From Rhypophila decipiens (taxonomy: Eukaryota > Ascomycota > Sordariomycetes > Sordariales > Naviculisporaceae), in contig MU858053.1 in the NCBI GenBank assembly GCA_033297075.1, positions 539,108-603,107 on the forward strand: 64,000 nucleotides of DNA. Direction: 5' to 3'. Position 1 is the stretch's first letter. Each line of letters starts with the position of its first letter. This document shows positions 44,737 to 56,467 of this stretch, one piece after another. The notes beneath the pieces were generated by a model. It made no database searches. It was given only the letters and a program-made list of their open reading frames with translations, and had not been told where the DNA came from. The position numbers and the translations under genes are program-made.

Positions 44737-46119
44737 ATGTTGGTCCCTCGCCCACAGGCGGGCTCCCGCCTACAGACAACAATCTTGTTTATTGCATTCC
44801 TCTCTCTTGCTTTTTCTCCACTCACTGTATTGGCACAGGGTACCCTGGGAAGTGTCTTGAAGGGGCTGAAGGACGCCAACCAGTTCTACCACCTCTACAA
44901 GGTTCGTCGCGCTTTGAGAATCAGACTGGCTGGATGTGGCTTTCAGAGCTGATACCCATCTTCAGGCTCACAAAAGACTCTTTGACCAGCTCGCTGTCGG
45001 TCGTGTCACGGTAAGCCCCGGGACTTGCCCTCTACACTTCAAGTTTCATTGACAAAGGCCCTACAGGTACTTGTGCCCACCAATGAGGCCTTTGAAAAGC
45101 AGCAGGGGTTATGGGATGAGATGGACGAGGACATGATCACGGCAACCTTGAAATATCATTTTCTCAAGGACGAGCTGAGGACGAGCGACATCATCCGAGG
45201 GGACATCATCTCGAGACGCACGCTGCTGGACGATCCGAGATATACCAACGTCACAGGCGGCCAGCAAGTACTGCTCAACAAGCAGCCCGACGATGCCGTC
45301 GTTGTCACCTCGGGTTTCTGGACAAGGGGGACCATCACCAGAGGCCGCCACGAGAATATTCCCTTCGACAATGGCGTGATCCAGCTCATCGACGCCGTCA
45401 TGAGAGTCCCCCTGCCCCTAGCCGCCACAGCCCGCGACTCGTACACCGACATGACCGCCTTCGTCGGCGCCCTGTACAAGCTCGGCATCTACGACGCCTT
45501 CAACAACATGACCGACGTGACCCTCTTCGTCCCCTACAACAAGGCTTTCCAGCAGCTAGCCGGCAGGTTCGAGAGCATGGAGAAGCCAGCCCTGCGTCGG
45601 GTGCTCAAGTACCACGCCATCCGGGCCTCTCAGCTAGTCCACGGCTGGGACCTCAAAAACGGATCAACCCTCTCGACAACCGCCAGCACACCCGACAAAA
45701 AAGATGTCCCCATCAACAGCACCATCACCCGCGACGGCAACATCATCTACATCAACTCGGCCCAGGTCGTCGTGACAGACATGCTCATCTCCAACGGCCT
45801 CGTCCACGTGATTGACAATGTGCTCGACCCAGAACACGAGTCTGCGCCGCCTGATCTCGGCATGGGAACGCAGACTCCTGTCTTTAGTCCCACCGGCGCA
45901 ACCTCTGTCGGGCCCAAGGCACCGACGCCTTTTGTCGAGAATCTCCCCTGCACCAGGGACTGTCCTGAGCCGTCGGAGGCACCTGCTGCTTCGTCGTCTC
46001 AGACTTTTAGAGCTGCTGCTGTGCCCACGCCCACCTCCAATGCTGCTGTTGCGCCGCTGGTTACTGGGTATGGACATGGACTTGGTTGGGCTGCGCTGGG
46101 TGCTCTTGTGGTGCTTTGA
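44737..46119 (+). CDS. Fasciclin (FAS1) domain protein, probably GPI-anchored
   Basis: Secreted adhesion-type protein with two FAS1 domains. Three exons: 44737-44901, 44966-45010 (a 45-nt exon) and 45067-46119, giving 420 residues. Splicing joins FYHLYK|AHKRLFDQLAVGRVT|VLVPTNEAF, which rebuilds the first FAS1 repeat with its H1-type motif (TVLVPTNEAF). The second repeat shows DMTAFVGALYKLGIYDAF, DVTLFVPYNKAF and NGLVHVIDNVLDPE. The signal peptide is about residues 1-33 (hydrophobic core, LAQ). After about residue 330 the chain is Pro/Ser/Thr/Ala-rich with two Cys. It ends in a short hydrophobic tail (GLGWAALGALVVL) consistent with GPI attachment. Likely at the cell surface or wall. Confidence 0.9.
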
Positions 46120-46280
46120 GGACCCATGGGAAGGGGGGGTGGATTTGGACGCAGGGTAGCCAGCCAGCCTGCTCTTTAAAAACGCAATTTCAATTCTACT
46201 AATGAGTATTAGCGTATATACTATCAACTAGATACCCGTTCTTTATATCTTTATACTATTATTCACCGTAACTGAAGAAG

Positions 46281-46295
46281 TAGTAGTAGTAGTAG
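46281..46295. repeat. (TAG)5 microsatellite
   Basis: Five TAG units in the short gap between the convergent fasciclin and Nudix genes. Too short to be remarkable. Confidence 0.8.
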
Positions 46296-46394
46296 AGAAG
46301 CACAATGTAATCGGGACTGCTAAATATGTAATGTACAAGTTCTATACTATAGGTCCATCACGGGTTTAGGGTAGTACATAGCCAAGTTTCTTAA

Positions 46395-47760
46395 TCATAT
46401 CGCCGTAACGAGCTCGTCTATGCGCGGGTTATCTCGCACGAGGTTGACCACGGGAAGGAAGAGCTCTGATGATGGTTTTTTCTGGGATTTGTTGTTCACG
46501 ACGCCGTTGACTGTATTGTCGGCAGGGTCGATGTCGATGCCAGCAGCAGGGTTGGAGAGGGCCAGGGCGTTGGAGGCGAGTGTCTTGATCTCATCCCATG
46601 ATTTCCAAGTCCAGCCTTCGCACTTGTTTGGTTCTAGTCTCTTTTTGTTTGGAAGAGGTTGTTGTTAGTTTGAAAAGATTTTAATCAAGAATGATGATGG
46701 TTTTCGACCGTGGAGGAATAAGAGAGTGGTGGTGATTGGGGATGATGGATGATGAGATACCAACGCCAACGCCAACATGAACAGAACAAGCTACATAAGA
46801 AAAGGGATCGATGGTGAACAGATAAAGCGGGGAAGCGCCAGGAATGAGAACTTGGAAGAAGAAGAGGGTGGATACAAGATGAAACAAACAGATTATTATT
46901 ATGAGGTCAGGCATGATGCCATTATTAGTTTGAAACTCCCAATAGGGTTAAACGCCGGTGGGTGTACAGACAAACGAGGGACGGGCAGGCAGGCAGGAGA
47001 GTAAGTTCCGACTCGGACCGGAAAAGGTGTGCATGTGGTGAAACGCCAGGCTGCCAAGCAGCAAGCATGGAGAAGACGAAAAGACATATTGCTCACTCAC
47101 CTGTGGTTGTTGGGTCTGATCCACGCGTTCACACTTGGTGAATATGGTGATGTAGTGCTTGTCTGCTTCGACAAAGACATCGTTGGTCACGGCGATGACC
47201 TTGACGCCGCGGATTGCCAAACCTGTCTCCTCGAGGGTCTCGCGCTCGACACACTCGAAGATTTCCTCGCCGTATTCGATGTGCCCGCCGGGAAAGGCCC
47301 ACTGTCCTGCAGAAGTAGGCAAGTTTATTAGTCAGGGCTCATCTTAGTCCACGGGCTAGGTTTTTGGGTGGCGATAGAACTGAGGGCTTGTGATCAAAGC
47401 AACAGTCGGATAATATAGGATGTGCATATATAAAGACTGGTTGGGTTGGCGGATCAAGATCAGCGGTGAAAGATGTAGGTGATCAAGTAAGATAGAGGCA
47501 CAACGTATCTCCTGCCGCACTGTCTTGAGATGCCAGGTTTTATCTGGACTTCATGAAGGCAGGATCGATCCCAAGGGGGGAGGGAGAAACGACCAAAGGT
47601 GATGTGTTGACGAGGGGAAAGATTTGTCCAAACTGAAGAAAGATAAGCTCTACCTACCTCCTCCAAGAGGCCCGATCCGTCGTCCGATTACGACCCGGCC
47701 TTGGTTGTCACTGATGATGGCCACCACGGCAACTCGTGGCGGGTTCACTGCCGAGGCCAT
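46395..47760 (-). CDS. Nudix hydrolase (NUDT15-like)
   Basis: Hydrolase of nucleoside diphosphate derivatives, by similarity a nucleotide-sanitising enzyme. Three exons on the minus strand: 47760-47658, 47306-47101, 46640-46395, giving 184 residues. The complete Nudix box starts at about Gly42: GHIEYGE, seven residues, then RETLEETGL, so the catalytic Glu are intact. Flanking text fits NUDT15-type enzymes: VAVVAIISDNQGRVVIGRR, QWAFPGGH, and LEPNKCEGWTWKSWDEI in the last exon. Splice phases close exactly (G|GA giving LGGGQWAF; phase 0 at PQ|RLEP). Both introns are very long for this genome, 351 and 460 nt, against 53-97 nt elsewhere. The substrate is not determined by sequence. Confidence 0.9.
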
Positions 47761-49717
47761 GGCTTAATTTGTTTCGATTTTGGGTGTCGTGATGAGGTAA
47801 AGTAAGATGCAGTTGTGAAAGGATTATCACATATAGAAGTCCGAGTTGATCATCGGCAGGCAATTATATGGATGTAGGTACAACGTCGTCGAGGGGGAGA
47901 GATATCGATAAGCCTTCCACGGGGCTGTGTTTTGTTCCGCGGGGGGAATGGACGTCGAGCGTGTGGCACAGCCGGCTTTATTAGTGTAGAACCGACCGTA
48001 TTCGGGATCGGGAGCTAGGATACTGATAGCGTGATGCTCCAAGTTGGCTGTAAGAGAGCTCGTTGGCATCATATCAGGGCCTCGCATATGGGTCTAACTG
48101 CCAAGGTAGTATATGTCAGAGTTGCTCTCGCCCGTTGGATGCCAACCTGGATGCCTACTAAAGTACCTTGCCCCGGGGGGCATTCCCCACATGCGCTGGC
48201 GACGGTAGATTGTCGTTTAGATGTCTGAATCTAGAAGCTATTCATTGATTGATGGGCGGCAATCCCTGTGCCTTGTCCTTGCCTCTTTGTCCAAGTAGCC
48301 AGCCTGTAGGATGTCAATGTTACATGGGATCCTAATACGTGCATTCTCTTTCCGTACACTACTCGTAGGTCTGTACACGACCCTGGCGGACCATTGGCCT
48401 GCCGGAGAGTCACATATGTAAAGCAACCCCATCCTCTAATGGTATGATAGACTAGCGGTGAAAGAAGTGATAATAATATCAGAGCATCATGTATACGTGT
48501 GAAAGGTCTTCATGCAGCAGTCGACAGCAAATAAATTAGCAAAGTTGATGTACTGGCTTTTTGACCTAGAACTAATACATAGTACCCGATAAAGAACTTC
48601 CCGAGGGCGGCCGTCTGAAGGGCTTCAACGTAAAGCTGCACTTGGAATCACATCCTGTCACATTTGGCACTAGTTCTATAGTAGTACAGTCCAGACACGC
48701 ATAAAGTCCCGAGCCGGCCCACATGCTGACCCTTTACGTGCAAATCCTGTATGTCTATGGAAGAAGGATTCGGAAGGTTCCATTTTGTTCGCGGCATAGT
48801 GCATTAGTCTGGGGGATTTGTGTTACAGCGGGCATTAGCCTCTCTGAGCTATCGATTATGAGTGATTTTGTCCAGTACCCAGCCTCGGATTTGCCCCGTT
48901 GAGGGGTTGGCGCCATACGGGGACTGCAGGGGCGATTATAACCCCATGGAGGCGTATAATCAGGGGTTCTCTCTTACGGTCTTACCACACTATCCGTATG
49001 GCAAGCCGGTTTATCTTGAAAGTGAGAATCTGTTTCCTGTGGATTCTGAACTGGAGGTTGACCAATGACGACGGGAGTCATGGGCAGTCGACTGGTATCT
49101 GTAATAATTAACCTTGCATAGAAGGATTACGCATAGCCCCTATGCGGCCCCTATCGTATTACGTGCATCTTGCCCCCTATCGTGCACCACGCCTGTCGTG
49201 CACGTATGCTCTGGTAATCCTGCATGGGAAGCGATCTGCGGAATAACAGAATATCGTATAGCGGACGTATACTCAATCGACCAAACAGACGTCCCGTATC
49301 ATGTATGTCGGCGTGGTGTCCGTCTAGATTAGATTATGCGCTGACTTGGAACGTCGTGGGAAGATGTAACCCAGTCTATATCCAGACAGCACAAGCCATC
49401 CCAATTCCAGGGGTCCCGATGATCTTTGTGAATCCAACCTGGGCCTATCGGGTTCTTGTTGAATCACTTGGACAATAAACTTGGCTCGATCAGCAGCGAT
49501 GTTGACAAAGTCCATGCTCAAAGGAGGAACAGGCGGCAGGCCAGGCACATCTGATTCTGGGGGGTTAGCTTTTTTGAAACTAGTTAATTGACCCTGTACC
49601 GCCGGCGGAGGTATAAATACAAGATACCTCCTCCGTCAAAGCTTGGAGACGGTTCAAGAAATATACAAGGAAGAATAGCTGGGCCCACTTACAAAAAGAT
49701 CGACATCCAAAGCCAAG
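47761..49717. other. Intergenic between Nudix and phosphorylase-like genes
   Basis: No gene seen in 1.96 kb between divergent genes. Around 49131-49215 there are imperfect short repeats (GCCCCTAT and TCGTGCAC units). A TATAAATA box lies at its right end. Confidence 0.45.
49612..49619 (+). promoter_or_regulatory. TATA box of the phosphorylase-like gene
   Basis: A perfect TATAAATA, 99 bases upstream of the ATG at 49718, at a suitable distance for a fungal core promoter. Confidence 0.55.
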
Positions 49718-51013
49718 ATGGGAGAATTTGTTGAGATCCCTCCAGTTTCTAGCAGTTTTTCTGAGAAGGAACCTGTTCTTCTCCAAGTAACGCCTATTGG
49801 GTAGGTCTCGTCCCAAGTCGGTCTTGCTGGGAGGAAGCCACGACTAACATCATGTCCTAGGAGGATCCCAACACCCGGCCGCCATGTTCACGGACGAAAA
49901 GTCTACCCGCGCAATGATATCACACCCGAAACGCACACAATGGGCACATCCCTGCCTCAATACCTCAAGATAAAAGTCCACCAGCTCGCGCTCGAGAGGG
50001 CTTATAGCGAGATTATCGTCGTGCCAGACTACAACCGCTACGGCTCGCCCTCCTCCGTCGCCTTTGACGGTGAGAAGCGGGACAAGCCATTCAACTGGGA
50101 ACGGCCCACAGCCCGAATGGACGAGGAGACCAATATTCTCTATGTAGAATGCTTTCCCGGCTTTGATCACATCGAACACTACGCCGAGATCATAGCAGGA
50201 TATCTCCGTATACTCGAGTCCCAAGGCGTTAATAATCTGACGCCGTCCAGCGCCGTGAGCTTCGTTCCAGCTTCCTGCTCAGACACCCTCCGAGCCCTGG
50301 AGGAGCGGACAAATCTGTCCGAGTTTCCTGGAGACGGTGTCGACACCGTTGTCCTCGGCCTGGTCTGGCATCTCGGGGACTTGACCGGAATTACCAAGAA
50401 GGACCCTTCCGGTGCCGGATGGAACGGCGACGGGCCGTGGCAATGGACTGTCAAGACGTTTGGGAATGGACGGCGTGTGGCCTTCCTTGGGTTCCGCCCG
50501 GCATTTTGGGGCTGTATCTCGGGGGAGGTGGTTCATTACCTTGCCTCGAGATACAAAAGTGTCAAGGAGGTCATTTATCTTGGCAAGCTGGGCGTCTTGA
50601 CAAAGGGCGTGAGGCCCAATCGGTGGCTAGCTACCGGTGGGAGGTCGCTTGTCAACGGCAGGATGGTTGAATGGGACAACTCGTTGGAACCTGTCTCGTG
50701 TGAATTGGCCAGCGAGTGCGTCATGGTCGGCAGCCACGTAACGCTCGGGAGCGTCCTGCACGAGACCAAGGAATGGCATGCGGAGCTGGCTGGCACGGTG
50801 GACTTTGTTGACCCCGAGATTGGCAAAATCGCTCAAGCCGCGGTGAGAAGCGGGATCCGGTTCGGGTATCTGCATATGATCACCGACAACCTTGGGGAGA
50901 AGTACGACGAGGACTTGTCCAATGAACGGACCGAGAGCGTGCTGACCAGTCGAGCAAGACTTCACCGGGTGGTGCAAGATGTCATGGGCCATCATTTGTC
51001 CAGGCCCCTGTAG
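49718..51013 (+). CDS. Predicted nucleoside-phosphorylase-like protein
   Basis: Two exons, 49718-49800 and 49861-51013 (60-nt intron GTAGGT...TCCTAG with a CGACTAAC branch), give 411 residues. I do not recognise a named orthologue. Several stretches resemble the PNP/UDP-phosphorylase fold: VIYLGKLGVLTKG at the place of the phosphate-binding glycine segment, and near the end VDPEIGKIAQAAVRSGIRF (from about residue 344) then LHMITDNL. The last matches the usual ME..A.. helix and the final VISDN motif. The central text (SSVAFDGEKRD, TARMDEETNILYVECFPGFDH) is not familiar. There are no NACHT, ankyrin or TPR partners, unlike the fungal NLR proteins that carry such domains. No signal peptide. The reaction is not known; the assignment is moderate. 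Confidence 0.7.
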
Positions 51014-53633
51014 CCGTTGATTGTTTCTCCGCGTTATATTCGTCCATCCGTTTTCCAGGCAGACAATGTAAAATTAGATGAGGAAACAATTGTACTGATT
51101 CTCATCTTTCCTTCTCGTCTATTTGCGAGAGTCGCAATTATACTTGGCGACAGAGGGCTCTTTTGTCTTGGTGGCCCGACGAGACGTGGCTAGTGTTTCA
51201 ATTTTGGCGCTGGCAGGTGACCAATTTACCGCATGCTCGACATCGACGGATACTATGGTGGTGTAATCCGTTATAAAAACTTTGACTTTGCTCTGGAGTA
51301 ACCATATCAAGGCCGGATCGAACCTGAACTTGAAGCTCGAGGTCAAGGTAGAGCATTCAGGAGGTCGTTCAGGTGGCCACTCAGGACGCCTATGTCGAAC
51401 CCTGCCTCCACCCGGCCGTCGTCTTCACAGGAACAGCACAAGTCCGCTACGGGACATTCGATTGATCTAGGCCGATTGCTGGCTCGGTACCATGACTTGA
51501 CTCTGCGTGCCAGGACATCCTCGCAGCTCAGTACTCGGGGTTGGAAACTTGGAAAGGCGGCTACTCTCGACAAGATACTGTTGTGACAAGAGTAAAATCC
51601 TGCCTTGAGCACCGGATTGGTCCTGGTGCAATGCCTTCATCCCTCCGAGATTTGTCGGACAAGAATGATTATCGTTTCGAGTTCGGAAAGTTCATGCTTT
51701 ATCCTCTTTTCGAGCTGCCGTCGATAGCGATATGAATAGCCTCGCAGCATGGTACGGCTATTAGTAGCAGCAGTACAAGTTGCGCAACATAAGGGAGAAA
51801 TTTCAAAGAAAACTGATCAGGACGTCGGGATAGAGAAGAAATAATCAACTCTGGATGAGAAATGGCGGGTGCGAGGCTTACAAAGATGGCATCGTCGTTA
51901 TCCTTCCGGAAACCATTGGGTAACACAAGGTCAAGGGAATAAAGTCGAGCCCCCTCAGCTCGGTGGGAACTGCGGTCTTTTAAGTTCTATCATTTCCCGG
52001 GGAATAATCCAGAGAAAGGGAGCGGTTCTGTGTAACCGCACCACCTGAAGAGTCCGATCTGCCAAGAATTAGCCTCGCATCTTTAGCCAACAAGGCCCAA
52101 GGGTATATGTCTTGGTGGGCTCGGGAGCGTTGGCATTGGTCCCCCCTATATTGGTTTCTGGTTACTGTTCAGCATTGTCCCCTTTCATGGTAATTACCTG
52201 GTAAGCTTTGGTGTCAGCTGATGAGATAATCAGAAGCCGTTGCTCAAACGAGCATTCATCGGGGCAACGGGACACACAACTACACAATCCCAGGGATCCA
52301 TGGGCACAAAGAGCCTAGAACTGTCGAGCGGTGTAACTACCGGCACTAGCTCTGCCCGGTCGCATGATCACATCCACCTTCGGAACATGAATCTTGATAC
52401 TACTTTGAAAGATTGTGGCTTCGTGGAATGACGCAATTGCCATGGTGGATTCGTGTCACCGTTCCAAAGGACTGGGTTGCCCTTTTTTCGGAGAGCCAAG
52501 ACTCGAGACGTGGACCCCCAATCAACATCAGCCCCGAGATCGCTCTCCTGGCACCGAGAAAACAACCAGACGTTGGAATAAACTGCGAATCCTACTCGGG
52601 GGGCTTGGGAGAGTTCGTATTGGCCCCCAGTTTGTGAATGCGAGCGCGTCAAGTCCCGAGCCCACCAAGTAAGGCAGGTTATTGCTAAGTTCAATGCAAG
52701 GGACTGCGGGAATATGGTGTAACAGGAACACCTACTCTCACATGAACACCAGATCGGGTCGTTGGGGTGCTGTGCTTGTGCCCCTGCAGAGATGTCAGGT
52801 GTCAACCTCGTTGTGTACGTAAGACAAAACCTGCCTATTCATGGGCGCCGGCTTGTGAGTCAGGCCGATGTCTCCGCGGTCCCGAACCGGTGACATGAGA
52901 GACCCAGAAAAACCGTGGATTCGACCGGCGCTGCACCGGTGGTGTACCGAAAACCAACTGGAATAAATCAGAAAGGATCCAAGCCGAGTTTTGCATCCTT
53001 AATTGTTAATATCATTTATATGCAGTTAATGGTGCCCATACACCAGTCACCAACTACTCGAGGCTATAATCGGCAAAACAACAACAAACCAGGTGGCATC
53101 ACCACTCGGGTTCTACCAGTGCTCGGATGATACCTTTCACACTGATTGCCACTGCTAGATACTGCAGAAAGACAGCTCGCACAAGCGGAATGATATGAGA
53201 GACGGAAGCTCCTGAAGTTGTGTCACAGAGATATCAGGTTCGTCGCCCTTTCTGTATCACAATCGCCACAAAGAACACAGTCTGGGCGCCTGCATCGGCC
53301 AGATTTCATTATAATACTCTAGCTAGGCACATCGCTAACTACCGCAACATCAGAGCAGTAGAGTTGTTTCTGCATTTTAGCTTCCTACGTTGAGCTCTAG
53401 GGTCAGCCAGAGTTGACCAGTCTGACGATATAACCGAGGAATGACCTACTAGACACCCAGTAGCTCCGAAGCTAATCCAACGATCCATCAACTCCAGCCA
53501 AGCCTTTTTCAAAAAGGAAATCCCCATAATCAAGTCGAGAATTCACCCTACGATATCTTTATCAGTTACACCGGACGCTAGCCGACATTTATATTTTCTC
53601 GGTCTTGAATCTTCCCCACGGAACGAGGAATTA
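51014..53633. other. Gene-free stretch between phosphorylase-like and small membrane protein genes
   Basis: No gene supported in 2.6 kb. Minus-strand open frames at 51119-51346 and 51343-51612 have fairly protein-like composition but lack a known motif or a clear splice between them, so they are not called. Confidence 0.4.
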
Positions 53634-54239
53634 ATGAGACATCCACAAAGTCCCCGACAAAAGTCTTACAACCGGACCCCGAAAAATGCCCGGACCGCTC
53701 TTCCTACTATCCCATCTATCTTCTTCCTCTTCCTCCTGGTCCTGATAACCGCCCCAACGCTCTCCTCGGCAACACCAGTACCAGCGCAATCACCCACATT
53801 CGACGCAGATAGTGTGAGTGTCTCGGGGAGCATTCTATCATACACCGGCTCCGGAACCCCAAATGACACAGGCGGCGGCGGTGAGGACGACATGGCCGGC
53901 GGCCACCAGGGGAGCGATGATATCACCCCAACAACATCACCACCACAAGGACTCCAGTGGACGCACCTCTCACCTGTATTCCTGGAAGTGATATGCGGAA
54001 ACGATGGGCGTGCCATCTCGATAGGCTTCTTGCTCGGTTCGCTGGGTACTTGGGTTATACACATCTTTGTGCAGAGGTACTTTTTGAAACGGGGATGGTG
54101 GGTGGCCATGTTGCCCTTTGGAAGAGGGAGTCGCCGCACTGACAGGAGGAATGGGAATGGGAACAGGGACAGATATAGTGATGGGAGGAATAGTGGGACG
54201 GGCGAGGGTCGACAAGCTCAGATGAGGACCTACGAGTAG
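53634..54239 (+). CDS. Hypothetical small membrane protein, 201 residues
   Basis: Not recognised. Intronless frame of 201 residues. A basic N-terminus of ~26 residues precedes a hydrophobic segment (IPSIFFLFLLVLITAPTLSSA, about 27-47) that may be a signal anchor or a signal peptide with a long n-region. Next is a Gly/Ser/Thr/Pro/Asp-rich low-complexity part (about 48-107) and a second hydrophobic segment (ISIGFLLGSLGTWVIHIFV, about 128-146). It ends in an Arg/Gly/Asn-rich basic tail, which by the positive-inside rule is cytosolic. It is convergent with DPH2, with 133 bases between the stops. A receptor-like or wall-stress-sensor-like layout is possible but unproven. Confidence 0.55.
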   Translation: MRHPQSPRQKSYNRTPKNARTALPTIPSIFFLFLLVLITAPTLSSATPVPAQSPTFDADSVSVSGSILSYTGSGTPNDTGGGGEDDMAGGHQGSDDITPTTSPPQGLQWTHLSPVFLEVICGNDGRAISIGFLLGSLGTWVIHIFVQRYFLKRGWWVAMLPFGRGSRRTDRRNGNGNRDRYSDGRNSGTGEGRQAQMRTYE

Positions 54240-54372
54240 TATGAGGATAATTTGTGGGTGTGAATTCTGGCATGATTGGATATTGTTAGAATATCTGGAG
54301 AGCCGCAACAGCCCAAACACTGGCGACGTGGCTGAAAAAAGTGGCCATGAAGATAGCTAGGATACCAAATGC

Positions 54373-56025
54373 TCATGTCCTACCAGCATCCTCCCCAACA
54401 GTGTATCCCCTTGCAACGCCACTTCTGCCCTCCTCAATCACCGTGCTGGCCTGGTTGTCAAAGTCACTGCCCAGCCCTTGCCATGTCCGCTGAGAGCGAA
54501 GATATTCGGCTCCCGGGCTGACCACACCATTAACGGTTGCCAACTCGGCCTTTGGCCTCAGGGCCAGTGTCCCTGACCATGATTCGTCGGCAGTGCTTTC
54601 TTTAACAGAATCCGACGACACAGCGGTTTGTCCGCTGGGCGTCTTGTTCGCAGCTAATCTCATTGGACGGCTATGACTTATTAACCGTCCCGTTCTGAGA
54701 TCGAACTCGGGCGGCTCAGACTCTTCCTGATCATCTTCATCGCCAGGGCCATCTTCTCCATTCTTGAGGGTCAAAGTCGCCTGATCATCATTATTCTTCT
54801 TCTCTGCACCATCTTTAAACTCTTTGACACCCTCAATTCCGCCCCACCACTCTCCAGTCCAGACTCGGCTCTCATCCCCTGCTAGGGCAATATCCAGCTC
54901 AAATGGTGTGATGACGGGTTTGAAATAACTCGAGTCGTCCTCGACAAGCGAGCTTTCCCAACAGCCCACCACAACCCAGCCGTCCACCTCAGCAAAGTTG
55001 GCCAACTTGGCCGGATTGAGCTTTCCAACAACGACTGTGTAGCTTTTCTTACCCTTGGCGGCTATCTGTTTCCGGATCGAGTCGATGGACGCGAGGTAAT
55101 TTTGGACCGAGAGGGTGTTGACCAGGATACCAATAACCCCCGCTGTCGCTAGAGACAGGCAGCGGGCATAACGGCGTCCCAACAAGCGCTGAGTTGGAGG
55201 GCTAGAGTCTGAAGAGGAAGCGTTCGTTGGGTGGATGTGTAGCGACTTGACCCGAGAAGACAAGGCAAGAAGCAGAGCAGTGGGAGGGTCAGAGATGTGA
55301 AAGATGGAAAAGTCCTTCAGCTCTTCAGCTCCACGAAGCGCGTCGGATGAGTCGGGCCAGACCATCTTTCTGTTCGGGATGCGCCCCGTGGGATCATGGA
55401 CAATGGAGGTCGAGAGGAGGTGGGCATAGCCACGAGCCTGCAACTGCGTCGCAATATCTTGGACATGGTCCTGATACGTCACATCCGCCATCAGAATAAC
55501 CTTTTCCTGCTTGTCCGCGTATTCCTTCTCGAATGCCTCTACCGTGGCCGCATGATCGAGCTCATGACGAGTAAAGACGTAGATGACGGGCAATCGCGAG
55601 GTCGGCGAAAGGCAAGATCGCCCGTAGTGAACCACCACGTCGGCGTCGACATGTTCGGCGGCGATTTCGTCGACACAGCATGAGCTGTATGAGGTATCTG
55701 CCAGTATATATATCCTCGGCTGTTTGTTCGCAGCGCCAGACTCGTTCTCGCTTCCGCCATTCTGTCCTCCGGGAGATGCAAGCTCTGCGCCGAGGGTCTC
55801 TGCTACCCAAGGCGCGTCTGTTAGCATGGTGTCTGGAAACTGAAGTCCGACTCTTGTCCACCCGCCATCCCGAATTTCACGCGCCGTCCGCGTAATCTCG
55901 TAGATATTGCGCAGCTCATCGTCGCGCAGTCTTTGCGTCCGAGTTTCGCTGATGGGTTCGACGTGTTCAAAGAGATGGTCTGCTGGTGTCGAAAGTGCAG
56001 GCGCTACACTTGGTCCGTTGGCCAT
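54373..56025 (-). CDS. dph2: Diphthamide biosynthesis protein 2 (DPH2)
   Basis: Subunit of the Dph1-Dph2 radical-SAM-type iron-sulfur enzyme that transfers an aminocarboxypropyl group to a histidine of elongation factor 2, the first step of diphthamide synthesis in the cytosol. Intronless; the ATG at 56025 gives 550 residues. Cluster-type cysteines are in the family places: TSYSSCC (Cys116/Cys117), HYGRSCLSP (Cys138), and VVVGCWESS (Cys355). [10 protein letters not shown] and [15 protein letters not shown] are typical. A Gly/Ser/Glu insertion (about residues 82-100) and an acidic, Ser-rich C-terminal extension are variable parts. The upstream in-frame region is Lys-rich and has no ATG, so the later Met is the start. 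Confidence 0.95.
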   Translation of the reverse strand: MANGPSVAPALSTPADHLFEHVEPISETRTQRLRDDELRNIYEITRTAREIRDGGWTRVGLQFPDTMLTDAPWVAETLGAELASPGGQNGGSENESGAANKQPRIYILADTSYSSCCVDEIAAEHVDADVVVHYGRSCLSPTSRLPVIYVFTRHELDHAATVEAFEKEYADKQEKVILMADVTYQDHVQDIATQLQARGYAHLLSTSIVHDPTGRIPNRKMVWPDSSDALRGAEELKDFSIFHISDPPTALLLALSSRVKSLHIHPTNASSSDSSPPTQRLLGRRYARCLSLATAGVIGILVNTLSVQNYLASIDSIRKQIAAKGKKSYTVVVGKLNPAKLANFAEVDGWVVVGCWESSLVEDDSSYFKPVITPFELDIALAGDESRVWTGEWWGGIEGVKEFKDGAEKKNNDDQATLTLKNGEDGPGDEDDQEESEPPEFDLRTGRLISHSRPMRLAANKTPSGQTAVSSDSVKESTADESWSGTLALRPKAELATVNGVVSPGAEYLRSQRTWQGLGSDFDNQASTVIEEGRSGVARGYTVGEDAGRT

Positions 56026-56467
56026 TTTTGTCTTTTTTCTTTTTTTTCGTTTTGTCTTTGGTTGGAATGATAACTTTACTCTGGTCAACGCGGGGTTGGA
56101 ACCTCACAAAAATGCGACGACTTTTGCCCCGCCATTTGGGTGACGTCGGGTACCTGCAGCGAAACTTTTCAGTGGGGCCGCTCAGATGGGCCTACGGTGG
56201 GGCCGGAGGCGGACCGAAAACCCCGCTCGGGAGTCCCGACGGCTATCCGGCCTGGACCTACTTGGGCTTCTTTTGTTACAAGAATATTCATAATTCATCC
56301 CAACCGACGGGTGTTCTTGTAATTTTTGTGTCTTACATATCCTGACATGTATTATCTACAGTTCTGGTATCCTTTTTCCATTACCTCCGTACAGGTTTCC
56401 ATTACTTCCGTACAGGTCTTCGGCAAATATCCAGAAATTAAACCCAATATCGCCATGACGCTCACTT
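56026..56467. other. Short intergenic: DPH2 promoter and MFS 3' end
   Basis: Contains a strongly T-rich tract (56028-56050) directly upstream of the DPH2 start (A-rich on the coding strand). It also has a short direct repeat, TTTCCATTAC followed by TCCGTACAGG (two copies near 56376-56416, the second with a one-base change). Confidence 0.5.

Noticed and set aside
51119..51612. Two minus-strand frames, possibly one spliced small gene
   Set aside because: No clear donor/acceptor pair joins them in phase and no motif is recognised.
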